A stretch of 21,022 nt of DNA from Rhodothermales bacterium. Its GTDB lineage: Bacteria > Bacteroidota > Rhodothermia > Rhodothermales > JAHQVL01. Of this stretch, positions 1 through 7,786 are shown one piece after another; within the stretch, counting starts at the first letter, position 1; each line of letters begins with the position of its first letter. The position numbers and the translations under genes are program-made. A model generated the notes under the pieces. That model ran no database searches and was not told the origin of the DNA. It saw only the letters and a list, made by a program, of their open reading frames with translations. Where the stretch lies: NCBI GenBank assembly GCA_041391505.1, contig JAWKNW010000045.1, positions 1-21,022 on the forward strand. The letters run 5' to 3'.

Positions 1-1362
1 GGCGCGCAGATCCTCCAGCGTGAGAGACGCATCCGGCGCCAGCACCACGGCGGCCGATACCGCCTCGCCCCAGGTGTCGTCCGGCACCCCGACCACGGCG
101 CACTCCCGGATGTCCGGATGTTCGAGCAGCGCGGCCTCGATTTCGAGCGCCGAGAGCTTGTAGCCGCCACTCTTGATGATATCCACCGAGAGCCGGCCCA
201 TGATGCGGTAATAGCCGTCCTCAATCACCGCCATGTCGCCCGTCCGAAACCAGCCGTCCTCGAACGACTCCGCCGTCGCTTCCGGACGCTTCCAGTATTC
301 GAGAAACACGGACGGGCCGCGCACCTGGATCTCGCCAGGAACACCATCGTCCGTCACGATCTCGCCCGACTCCGCCTTCAGACGGACCTTAACACCGGGC
401 AGCGGTTGCCCGACCATCCCCGGCCGGCGCTCGCCGGCGTAGGGATTCGACAGGCCCATCCCGATCTCGGTCATCCCGTATCGTTCGAGCAGCTTCTGGC
501 CGGTAAGACCCGTCCAGGTTTCGTGCACGCTCGCCGGCAACGCCGCCGACCCCGAGATCATGAGCCGCATCCGGGCGAAGCCGGCGACGATCGGGGCGCG
601 CTCTGGCTCGGAGAGGGACTCCAGATGCTCGATAAGCTTTACATAAATCGTGGGCACCGCCATGAACACGGTGTACGCGCCGGCGGTGACGCGAGGCAGG
701 ATGGCTGCAAGGTCGAATTTTGGAAACGGCTCGATCGCCGCGCCGGCCCACAGGGCGCACGACATCACGTTGATGATCCCGTGGATGTGATGGAGAGGGA
801 GAAAGAGAGGGATGCGGTCGTCTTCCTCCCAGTGCCAGGCCTCGATGAGCGTCGTGATCTGCGCCTCGACATTCGCGTGCGTCGTCACCACGCCCTTGGG
901 CTTGTTCGTCGTGCCGCTGGTGTAGAGCATCATGGCGCGGCGCTCCGGGCGGAGTTCGGGCAGCGCGGGCGGCATGGCGCCGGCAGCCTCCTCGATCGTC
1001 AGCACAGGAATGCCGGCATCCTGCGCGAGCGGGCGAAGGCCATGCGCCAGCGTGGCGGTCGTCAGGATCGCCGCGGCGCCGGCGTCGCTGAGGGTGTAGG
1101 CGAGTTCGGGCGGCATGGCGGAGCCGCTGAGCGGCACGGCGACGCCGCCGGCGCGCCAGATGCCCCACTGCGCGGCCGCATAGTCGAACCCGGCAGGGAT
1201 GAGGTACGCGATCCGGGCTTCGCCGAGGTCGGGCCTATCGCCGAGGAGGAGCCCCGCGATGCGCGCCGAGGCGTCGAGCAATTCATCGTACGTACGCTCG
1301 TCCGCCGTCGTGCGAAACGCGGTGCGCCGGCCGTGGGCTTTCGCGCGTTGGAAGAGGTTCAT
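1..1362 (-). CDS. matB: Malonyl-CoA synthetase (ACSF3/MatB-type acyl-CoA ligase), 3' end outside window
   Basis: This ANL-superfamily enzyme adenylates a carboxylate with ATP and transfers it to CoA. The 454 visible residues read without a stop from an ATG at 1362 (MNLFQRAKAHGRR...). The ATP-binding loop YTSGTTNKPKG is at about residues 147-157. It is followed by LPLHHIHG, by VFMAVPTIYVKLIE, by ERYGMTEIGMG with E at 299, and by the hinge motif SVDIIKSGGYK at 392-402. The blocks around VPTIY, SGSAALP and ERYGMTEIGM match, from memory, human ACSF3 malonyl-CoA synthetase more closely than long-chain ligases. The C-terminal lid with the catalytic lysine lies beyond the edge, roughly 50 residues. 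The gene starts 51 bp after madM on the same strand, so malonate is the expected substrate. A different short or branched acid cannot be excluded. No clear Shine-Dalgarno sequence is visible. Confidence 0.85.
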   Translation of the reverse strand, partial: MNLFQRAKAHGRRTAFRTTADERTYDELLDASARIAGLLLGDRPDLGEARIAYLIPAGFDYAAAQWGIWRAGGVAVPLSGSAMPPELAYTLSDAGAAAILTTATLAHGLRPLAQDAGIPVLTIEEAAGAMPPALPELRPERRAMMLYTSGTTNKPKGVVTTHANVEAQITTLIEAWHWEEDDRIPLFLPLHHIHGIINVMSCALWAGAAIEPFPKFDLAAILPRVTAGAYTVFMAVPTIYVKLIEHLESLSEPERAPIVAGFARMRLMISGSAALPASVHETWTGLTGQKLLERYGMTEIGMGLSNPYAGERRPGMVGQPLPGVKVRLKAESGEIVTDDGVPGEIQVRGPSVFLEYWKRPEATAESFEDGWFRTGDMAVIEDGYYRIMGRLSVDIIKSGGYKLSALEIEAALLEHPDIRECAVVGVPDDTWGEAVSAAVVLAPDASLTLEDLRA

Positions 1363-1413
1363 TGGTGCTGCGATTCGGGAGATCCCCCGCATTCGCGAGG
1401 GATGACAATAAAT

Positions 1414-2184
1414 TTAAAAAAACATCCGCATCACGATATACACGGCGGACGGCCCCACGAGGCATCCCAACCCGGTGTAAAACGTGGCCGTCATGGCGCC
1501 GTAGGGCACCAGTTTCGGGTCCGTCGCGGCGAGCCCGCCGGCGACACCGCTCGTCGTGCCCATCAATCCGCCAAAGATCAGCGCCGACCGGGGATTGTTC
1601 AGGCCGATGGACTTCGCGACGAACGGTGTTCCAATCATCACGAGAATCGATTTGATGAGCCCCACGGCGATGCTGAGGGCGATCACCTCCGACGAGGCGC
1701 CGATGGCGGTCCCGGTCACCGGGCCCACGATATAGGTCGCCGCGCCGCCGCCGATCGTCGTCATGCTGACGGCGTCGCGGTAGCCGAAGGCGTACGCCAC
1801 GCCGGCGCCGAGCGCGAACGAGATGAATACGCCCACCAGCAGCGAGATCACGCCGCTCAGACCCGTCTTCCGAAACTCGTCCAGGCTCACCCCGAAGGCC
1901 GTCGCCACGATGGCGAGGTCGCGGAGCATCGCGCCGCCCATGAAGCCCACGCCGGCGAGCAGCGGGATGTCCGCCACGCCCTTCGAGCCGCCCGTCGCCG
2001 CCCCGCCGAGGTAAGCCATCAACAGCCCGATCATGATGGCGATCGCCGACCCGTGCAGGCGGCCCCGGGTGAGGCGTTTTGAAATCCAGTAGGAGACCAG
2101 CACCGTGCCGCCCACGACCGCGAACGCCGTCACGAGCGCATAGGCCGTGAGCGCCCCGTGCAGGGATTCCAGCAATCCGTTCAT
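1414..2184 (-). CDS. madM: Malonate transporter subunit MadM
   Basis: This 256-residue, very hydrophobic inner-membrane protein has about seven to eight predicted membrane segments. It has glycine-rich stretches typical of the MadM family, including GVGFMGGAMLRDLAIVATAFG, TTIGGGAATYIVGPVTGTAIG and GGLMGTTSGVAGGLAATDP, and its length matches the roughly 250-residue family. MadL and MadM together form a secondary malonate carrier, known from the malonate decarboxylase cluster of Malonomonas and from Pseudomonas. The ATG overlaps the madL stop codon (ATGA at 2181-2184), which implies translational coupling. The acyl-CoA ligase downstream of it supports malonate as the cargo. The start has no alternative that would keep the coupling. 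Confidence 0.88.
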   Translation of the reverse strand: MNGLLESLHGALTAYALVTAFAVVGGTVLVSYWISKRLTRGRLHGSAIAIMIGLLMAYLGGAATGGSKGVADIPLLAGVGFMGGAMLRDLAIVATAFGVSLDEFRKTGLSGVISLLVGVFISFALGAGVAYAFGYRDAVSMTTIGGGAATYIVGPVTGTAIGASSEVIALSIAVGLIKSILVMIGTPFVAKSIGLNNPRSALIFGGLMGTTSGVAGGLAATDPKLVPYGAMTATFYTGLGCLVGPSAVYIVMRMFF

Positions 2185-2549
2185 GCCTCACCCTCCGCGC
2201 GGCCGATGCGCGCGATCACGGGCACGAGCGCGAAACAGACGACCACGACCAGCACGCCGGCCGCCACCGCCGCGACGCCTCCGTTCACGGCCTTCACCAC
2301 ATTCTGGCTCGCCGCCATCGCGACGACGATGGGGATGTAGATGGCGCTCCAGAACAGGATGCCCTGCTCCGAGGCCGGCATCATCCGACCCGCCGCCCGC
2401 AGCCGGTCCGTACCGACGATCAGCAGCAGCATGGCGATACCGACGCCGCCCACATTGGCGTCAACGCCGATGAGCCAGCCAAGCACTTCGCCGGCCAGCA
2501 TGCCGGCGAGGAGACTGAGCGACAACAGGGCCGTTCCGTAGATGACCAT
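2181..2549 (-). CDS. madL: Malonate transporter subunit MadL
   Basis: This is a 122-residue membrane protein with about four hydrophobic helices. The opening MVIYGTALLSLSLLAGMLAGE, the segment VDANVGGVGIAMLLLIVGTD and the segment FWSAIYIPIVVAMAASQNV are the hallmark blocks of MadL, the small partner of MadM in the two-subunit malonate carrier. It is the second gene of a tight operon: it starts 3 bp after the DUF1801 stop and its own stop overlaps the madM start by 4 bp. Known MadL/MadM pairs usually sit with malonate decarboxylase genes. Here the visible partner is a malonyl-CoA synthetase instead, so the route appears to run through free malonyl-CoA. Confidence 0.9.
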   Translation of the reverse strand: MVIYGTALLSLSLLAGMLAGEVLGWLIGVDANVGGVGIAMLLLIVGTDRLRAAGRMMPASEQGILFWSAIYIPIVVAMAASQNVVKAVNGGVAAVAAGVLVVVVCFALVPVIARIGRAEGEA

Positions 2550-2552
2550 CGA

Positions 2553-2921
2553 TTATCTCGCGTTTTCGGCGATTCGTGCTTCCACGAGCCGCAGCACCAG
2601 CGTGTCGGGCAGGGGATCGTCCGGTTGAAAACGGACCGTGCCCGTGCCGGTATCGTAGGCGGCCAGCTCATCCGTGAAGCCGGCGGCCACGGTGTTGCTC
2701 ATGAGATACAGGGCGCAATGCTTCCTGGTCGCGCCCATCGCGCAGAGCATCTTTCCGTTCAGCCGAAACGCCGGCAGCTGGTAGCTGACGCATTCCTCGG
2801 CGCCCGGCGCGGCGCGGTGAATCAGGACGCGGAGATCCTCCAGGGCCTCGCGTTGCGGCGCGGGCAGCGCCAGCAGGTATTCGTCGAATGTGGGCGGGAT
2901 AGCTCGCGAGCCGGCGCGCAT
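2553..2921 (-). CDS. DUF1801 (YdhG-like) domain protein
   Basis: This is a small cytoplasmic protein of 122 residues. The order of segments fits the DUF1801/YdhG fold: TFDEYLLALPAPQREALEDLR, then PGAEECVSYQLPAFRLNGKML, then an aromatic strand HCALYLMSN, and a C-terminal helix beginning RFQPDDPLPDTLV. Some family members are described as iron-chaperone-like (YdhG, frataxin-like fold) and most have no proven role. It is the first visible gene of the operon with madL, madM and the malonyl-CoA synthetase, 3 bp ahead of madL. The coupling suggests co-expression and does not prove a role in malonate use. The ATG at 2921 lies directly next to a 16-bp tandem duplication. Confidence 0.8.
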   Translation of the reverse strand: MRAGSRAIPPTFDEYLLALPAPQREALEDLRVLIHRAAPGAEECVSYQLPAFRLNGKMLCAMGATRKHCALYLMSNTVAAGFTDELAAYDTGTGTVRFQPDDPLPDTLVLRLVEARIAENAR

Positions 2922-2922
2922 A

Positions 2923-2954
2923 GCCTGATGGGTTTACGGCCTGATGGGTTTACG
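2923..2954. repeat. Perfect 16-bp tandem duplication
   Basis: The unit GCCTGATGGGTTTACG occurs twice back to back, at 2923-2938 and 2939-2954. It sits immediately upstream of the ATG of the minus-strand DUF1801 gene and about 100 bp before the plus-strand beta-propeller gene, so it occupies the 5' leader or promoter region of the malonate operon. Two copies may be a replication slippage product or a doubled protein-binding site. Confidence 0.85.
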
Positions 2955-3055
2955 TTCCGGGCGTCAAGCTACGAACCCGCCGGCAAGTGAATCAAAGACA
3001 ATTTCGGCGAAAGCCTATATATTGTGCGTCGACTCCAATCCTCCCGTACAATACC

Positions 3056-4177
3056 ATGCCGCTGAACCGCCGCCAGTTCGTCCAGCATGCCGGCCTCGCG
3101 CTGGCCGCCGCCTCCCTCGTCGGACCCGGATGCTCCGCATCGGCCGCGCCGGTTTCGCGCCGGCTTTATGTCGCCACGCCGGGCATCCGCAATTACCTCG
3201 AATACGGCGGAATCGGCGTGATCGTGTTCGACATCGACAACGGGCACCGCTTCGTGAAACGGATCCCCACCTGGGATCTCGTCGAGGGCGTCGACCCCGA
3301 AAACGTGAAAGGGGTCGCGGCCAGCGGAAAAACCGGCCGGCTGTACGTGAGCACGATCAAACGCGTCGGCTGCATCGATCTGCACACTGAAAAGATGCTG
3401 TGGGATGTCGCGTACGAGGGCGGCTGCGACCGGCTCACACTGTCGCCGGACGGCACCGTGCTCTATATCCCCTCGCTGGAGAAGGGGCACTGGCACGTGG
3501 CCGACGCCATGACGGGAGACGTGCTCGCGCGCATCGAGGTGGGCTCCGGGGCGCACAACACCATCTACGGACTCGACGGCAAGGAGGTCTACCTCGCCGG
3601 CCTCCGTTCGCCGCTACTCTCGGTGGCCGATACGGCGACGCACACCGTCAAAAAAACCGTGGGCCCCTTCAGCAACCCGATTCGGCCGTTCACGGTGAAC
3701 GGGAGCCAGACGTTGTGTTTTGTGAACGTCAACGAGCTGCTCGGCTTCGAAATCGGTGATCTCAAAACCGGTGACATGCTGCACCGGGTAGAAGTGGCCG
3801 GCTTCGAGAAGGGCCCCGTCAAACGCCACGGCTGCCCGAGCCACGGCATCGGCATGACGCCCGACGAACGCGAAATCTGGGTGTCGGACGGCGCCAACAG
3901 CCACATGCACGTTTTCGACGCGACGGTAATGCCGCCCCGGCAGATCGCCAGCCTGCCCGTACGCGACCAGCCGGGCTGGGTCACGTTCAGTCTGGATGGG
4001 AAATACGCCTATCCCTCAACCGGCGAAGTGTTCGATGTGGCGACCAAAGAGATCGTGGCGACGCTGACCGACGAGACCGGCCTCGCCGTAGGGAGCGAAA
4101 AGATGGTGGAGGTGCACCTGCAAGGCGACCGCATAACCGAAACGGGCGACCAGTTCGGCATCGGGCGCATCGCCTGA
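3056..4177 (+). CDS. Tat-exported YncE-like beta-propeller protein
   Basis: This 373-residue protein starts at the ATG at 3056. That start gives a textbook twin-arginine signal, MPLNRRQFVQHAGLALAAASLVG, followed by GCSA. The cysteine could be a lipidation site, though the lipobox is not canonical. The mature part consists of repeating strands with phrases such as RRLYVATPG, GRLYVSTIKRVGCIDL, LSPDGTVLYIPS, GIGMTPDEREIWVSDGANSH and FSLDGKYAYPS. These are typical of YVTN/YncE-like seven-bladed propellers, which bind ligands or partners and often have no assigned enzymatic role. An in-frame ATG at 2987 would add 23 residues ahead of the signal and is unlikely. The gene converges on the T9SS protein with only 9 bp between stops, and the actual function is unknown. 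Confidence 0.8.
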   Translation: MPLNRRQFVQHAGLALAAASLVGPGCSASAAPVSRRLYVATPGIRNYLEYGGIGVIVFDIDNGHRFVKRIPTWDLVEGVDPENVKGVAASGKTGRLYVSTIKRVGCIDLHTEKMLWDVAYEGGCDRLTLSPDGTVLYIPSLEKGHWHVADAMTGDVLARIEVGSGAHNTIYGLDGKEVYLAGLRSPLLSVADTATHTVKKTVGPFSNPIRPFTVNGSQTLCFVNVNELLGFEIGDLKTGDMLHRVEVAGFEKGPVKRHGCPSHGIGMTPDEREIWVSDGANSHMHVFDATVMPPRQIASLPVRDQPGWVTFSLDGKYAYPSTGEVFDVATKEIVATLTDETGLAVGSEKMVEVHLQGDRITETGDQFGIGRIA

Positions 4178-4186
4178 TGCACGGGT

Positions 4187-5548
4187 TCAGTCTCGCAAGA
4201 CGACCATCGTCTTCATTTCTGCAATGTCTCCGATGTCGACCAGGTACATGTACGCGCCCGACGCCACGCGCTGGCCGGCTTCGTTGCGACCGTCCCACGT
4301 CACTTCCTGCACGCCGGCGGCCTGGTAGGTGTCGACCAGCGTTCGAAGATCCTGACCGAGCAGGTCGATGACGCGCACCCGGACGTGCGCATCCCGGGTC
4401 AGCCGGTACCGGATCGTCGTCGACGCCGAGAAGGGGTTGGGGTAGTTCTGCTCAAGCTCGAAGGGCTCGATGCGGTCGGGCAGCGGCTCGCGCGCCGTGG
4501 ATTGCGATGCGGCGCGCCAGCGGTACGCGCGCTGGCCCACGGCATAAGCGAGGGTGTCATTGATGAGGCGGATGCGGTTAACCTGACCATCCATCACCGC
4601 GACCTGCGTCCACGTCGCGCCGCCGTCGGTCGTCATGGAGGTCGTGCCGCGGCCGCTCGTCCAACCAAGCTGCGGCGAGACAAAGCCTAGGCCCTGGAGG
4701 CCGGCGGGGCTCGTGCTCCCTTCCACGGACAGCTCGCGCCAGCTGTCGCCGCCGTCTTCCGTCTTGAGCACCTTCGCCGCGCGCCCCGTCGGGTTGCTGA
4801 ATGGGTATTCGATCGACACATAGCCGATGTCGGGCGTCGGGAAGGAGATCTTCCAGCCCCATTCGCCACCCACCCCGTTCGCCGTCTGCGTCGTGTGCCG
4901 CACCGACCAGGTGGCGCCGCCGTCTTCCGTCATCACGACCACCGCGTTGCCCGTGAGATCGCGCTTCGTGCCGCCCACGGCGATCCCCCGGTTCTCATCG
5001 AAAAAGTACACATCGATCAGGGTGCCCACGCCATAGGCCGTCAGGTCCTGGCTGCTCCACGTGTCGCCGCCATCCGCCGTCTTGATGAGCACCGGCGGCC
5101 CATCGAATCGTCCGACGCCGTAGACGACGCGGTCGCTCACGACATACAGCCCGCACACACCCGTGGGCCTGGGCTCGGGAATGCGCGATGTGATGTCTGC
5201 CCACGTGTCGCCCCCGTCGCTCGTTTGCAGCAGCAGGGTGGTGTTGGACAGCGAGCCGGCCCACCCGACCTGGGTGTTGGCAAAACCTACGCTGCGGAGG
5301 TAGATGCCGGCATTGAGAACCAGCTTCCAGGTTTCGCCGGCATCCGTCGTGCGGTAGGCGAAACCGCCCCCGTTCACGGCCCATCCGGTTTCGGGCGTGG
5401 CAAAAAAGATATCGTCATACCGCCCGCCGATGCGGCGGGGCAGGCCGTCGAGCGTCTCCCAGCTGCCGACCTGAGCATATGCGCTGCACGATAGGAATAA
5501 CAGGACGGCCAGGCTGTGAAGGCGCCGGGTAACCGGTTTTATACGCAT
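4187..5548 (-). CDS. Secreted YCF48/BNR-repeat protein with T9SS type A sorting domain
   Basis: This 453-residue exported protein begins with a Sec signal peptide (MRIKPVTRRLHSLAVLLFLS, then CSAYAQ). An ATG at 5566 would add six residues. The body has about six repeats of the form GW-x-V/S followed by T-x-DGG-x-TW (for example TTDAGETW, TSDGGDTW, TADGGDTW, TEDGGATW, TTDGGATW), as in YCF48/sialidase-like BNR propellers. The C-terminus, from FELEQNYPNPFSASTTIRY through the FlgD-like DLLGQDLRTL and WDGRNEAGQRVASGAYMYL to a final basic strand, is a type IX secretion sorting domain. The protein is therefore expected at the cell surface or outside the cell. YCF48 itself is a photosystem II assembly factor, but such repeats are common in non-photosynthetic Bacteroidota and no photosynthetic role is implied. 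Confidence 0.87.
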   Translation of the reverse strand: MRIKPVTRRLHSLAVLLFLSCSAYAQVGSWETLDGLPRRIGGRYDDIFFATPETGWAVNGGGFAYRTTDAGETWKLVLNAGIYLRSVGFANTQVGWAGSLSNTTLLLQTSDGGDTWADITSRIPEPRPTGVCGLYVVSDRVVYGVGRFDGPPVLIKTADGGDTWSSQDLTAYGVGTLIDVYFFDENRGIAVGGTKRDLTGNAVVVMTEDGGATWSVRHTTQTANGVGGEWGWKISFPTPDIGYVSIEYPFSNPTGRAAKVLKTEDGGDSWRELSVEGSTSPAGLQGLGFVSPQLGWTSGRGTTSMTTDGGATWTQVAVMDGQVNRIRLINDTLAYAVGQRAYRWRAASQSTAREPLPDRIEPFELEQNYPNPFSASTTIRYRLTRDAHVRVRVIDLLGQDLRTLVDTYQAAGVQEVTWDGRNEAGQRVASGAYMYLVDIGDIAEMKTMVVLRD

Positions 5549-5641
5549 GATGTGAGCGATTCTCATTAACAAGAGGGGGCTTCCGGCCGATACCAGAGCC
5601 AGTTCTATTTGTTGCCTTCACGCTTGCACAAAGTGTCCGAT

Positions 5642-7720
5642 ATGTCGATTCGTGTCAAACTCCTCGCTGGATTCGGTGTCATCGCGCTGCTTTTTGGCGC
5701 GCTGACCGTTGAGAACCGAAACATGCTAAACGAGGGGATCTCGGCGATCGAGGAAGCCCGCGACCAGGGCTATGCCGCCGCCGTCCTTGCCAAGGAAATC
5801 AAGCTGGATGTGATCCAGGTCCAGCAGTGGCTGACGGATATCAGCGCCACCCGCGGGGCCGAAGGTTTTGACGATGGATTCGACGAGGCGGCGCGCTACG
5901 CCGCCGATCTGTATACCAACATCGATGCGCTCATGCGGCTCCGCCCCGAACTGCGCGACGACCTCGAAGGGCTGAGAACGTCGTTCACGTCGTTCTATGA
6001 AAAAGGGCAGTGGATGGCGGAGCGCTACATCGCCGAAGGGCCCGCCGGCGGGAACGCGGCCATGGAAGAATTCGACGCCTTCGCCGAGGATATCGGAGAT
6101 CGGGTGGAAACGCTCGTGGCCTCAATGAGCGACCTCGCCGACCATTCGCTCCAGGCCAGCATTGACCAGGCCGCCCGCAGCAAACAGGTCAGCCTCTGGT
6201 TCACTTCGATCGCCCTGGCCCTGTCCGTACTCATCGCCCTCTTCCTGAGCCGCGCCATCAGCACGCCGCTCGGTAAAATGACGCGTGCGATGAACCAGAT
6301 CGCGACCGTGGAGCTGAAAGAACTGACCGGGGTCCTCCAGCAACTGGCGCAAGGCGATCTGACCGGCCAGTTCAAATCCACCGCAACCCCCATCGCCTCG
6401 CGATCACGCGACGAGATCGGGAAGATGGCGTCGTCCTTCAACACCATGGTCAAACAGTTGAAGGACTCGGAGGCCGCCTACGGCCAGATGATTTCGCGCC
6501 TGAACCACCTCGTCGGGCAGGTGGCCAGCGACGCGCAGAAGGTGGGTCATGCCTCGTCCCAGCTGTCGGAGACCGCCGTCAGCGCCGGCGAGACCTCGAC
6601 GCTCGCCTCGAACGTGATCCAGGAAGTCGCCCTGAAGACGACCGAACAGATCGAAAGCATTCAGATGGCCGCCCAGACCATGGAAAACGTGGCGGATTCG
6701 ATCGAGGAAGTGGCGCGCGGCGCGCGGGAACAGGCCGAAGCGGTCGACCGCTCGTTCCACATCACGACCGAGATGGCGCACGTCATCCAGCAGATCGCCG
6801 CCAACGCCCGTTCGAGCGCGGACGGCTCGGCGCTCGCCGCCAACGCGGCGCGCGACGGCGCGGACTCGATTCGGCAGACGATCCAGGGCATGACGGGCAT
6901 CAAACAGAAAGTGGGTATCTCCACCCAGAAAGTCCGCGAAATGGGCGAGCGGTCCGATCAGATCGGGGCCATCGTACAGACGATCGGCGACATCGCCTCG
7001 CAGACGAACCTGCTGGCGCTCAACGCCGCGATCGAGGCGGCCCGCGCCGGCGAACAGGGCAAGGGGTTTGCCGTCGTGGCCGACGAGGTGCGCCTCCTCG
7101 CCGAAAAGGCCACCGCGGCGACCGGTCAGATCTCGACGCTGATCAACACCATTCAGCAGGCGCTTGCCGAAGCCGTCACGGCGATGGCGGAAGGAGCCGA
7201 GGAAGTCGAACTGGGCGTACAGCGAGCCGATGACGCCGGCCAGACGTTGACGCGCTTCCTGGACGCCGTCCAGCAGGTCAACCGCCAGGTGGAGGAAATC
7301 GCCCAGGCCACGCACCAGATGGATGGCTCCTCGGGCGAACTCGTCGAAGCGATGGAGCGCGTCTCGAAAGTCGTGCGGGACAATACCGCCGCCACCGAAA
7401 GCATGACGGATCGCGCCCGCGCCGTCACCGGCGCCATCAACCGCATGACGCGGGTGGCGGTGGAGAACAGCAAGGCCATCGAGTCGGTCAGCGCCAACGC
7501 CGAGAACATGAGCATGAGCGATCAGGTCGCCGAAGTGACCACCTCGGCGCAGTCGCTCGCCGGCATGGCGCGCAACCTCCGCACGCTGGTCGAACAGTTC
7601 AAGCTGGCCGAAGGAACGATCCGGACGGCCGAGCCGTCGGCGCTGATCAAAACCGCGAACAAAGGCGCGTCCACGCCCGAGCAGAAAAAGCTCCAGCTGT
7701 TCTCCGACAGCCCGGCCTGA
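5642..7720 (+). CDS. Methyl-accepting chemotaxis protein
   Basis: This 692-residue transmembrane receptor starts at the ATG at 5642; an in-frame ATG at 5609 would add an unlikely 11 residues before the first membrane helix. The order is: membrane helix at residues 7-25, a helical periplasmic sensor of about 155 residues (four-helix-bundle-like), a second membrane helix at about 184-205, a HAMP segment to about 285 ending DEIGKMASSFNTM, and a long cytoplasmic coiled coil. The hairpin tip QTNLLALNAAIEAARAGEQG, at about residues 454-473 and followed by KGFAVVADEVR, is the conserved CheA/CheW-binding region. HAMP carries extra residues between its two helices (around TGVLQQLAQGDLTGQF). No C-terminal CheR-tethering pentapeptide is present. 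No che genes are nearby, so it is an orphan receptor with unknown ligand. Confidence 0.95.
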   Translation: MSIRVKLLAGFGVIALLFGALTVENRNMLNEGISAIEEARDQGYAAAVLAKEIKLDVIQVQQWLTDISATRGAEGFDDGFDEAARYAADLYTNIDALMRLRPELRDDLEGLRTSFTSFYEKGQWMAERYIAEGPAGGNAAMEEFDAFAEDIGDRVETLVASMSDLADHSLQASIDQAARSKQVSLWFTSIALALSVLIALFLSRAISTPLGKMTRAMNQIATVELKELTGVLQQLAQGDLTGQFKSTATPIASRSRDEIGKMASSFNTMVKQLKDSEAAYGQMISRLNHLVGQVASDAQKVGHASSQLSETAVSAGETSTLASNVIQEVALKTTEQIESIQMAAQTMENVADSIEEVARGAREQAEAVDRSFHITTEMAHVIQQIAANARSSADGSALAANAARDGADSIRQTIQGMTGIKQKVGISTQKVREMGERSDQIGAIVQTIGDIASQTNLLALNAAIEAARAGEQGKGFAVVADEVRLLAEKATAATGQISTLINTIQQALAEAVTAMAEGAEEVELGVQRADDAGQTLTRFLDAVQQVNRQVEEIAQATHQMDGSSGELVEAMERVSKVVRDNTAATESMTDRARAVTGAINRMTRVAVENSKAIESVSANAENMSMSDQVAEVTTSAQSLAGMARNLRTLVEQFKLAEGTIRTAEPSALIKTANKGASTPEQKKLQLFSDSPA

Positions 7721-7752
7721 CGCACGTCGAACCGAACCTCAGTGCAACCCAG

Positions 7753-7782
7753 AACCCTCGATTCCTGCGATTCGAGGGTTTT
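7753..7782. terminator. Bidirectional rho-independent terminator
   Basis: A perfect 9-bp stem, AACCCTCGA at 7753-7761 and TCGAGGGTT at 7772-7780, encloses a 10-nt loop and is followed by T residues (four in a row at 7779-7782). It lies between the stop of the chemotaxis receptor (7720) and the stop of the minus-strand peptidase (7787), where a shared terminator for two convergent genes is expected. Confidence 0.7.
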
Positions 7783-7786
7783 GGCA

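Noticed and set aside
118..2082. A 654-codon open frame on the plus strand across the malonate genes
   Set aside because: It is antisense to three well-supported genes, is rich in Arg, His, Gly and Asp as high-GC shadow frames are, and has no recognisable domain.
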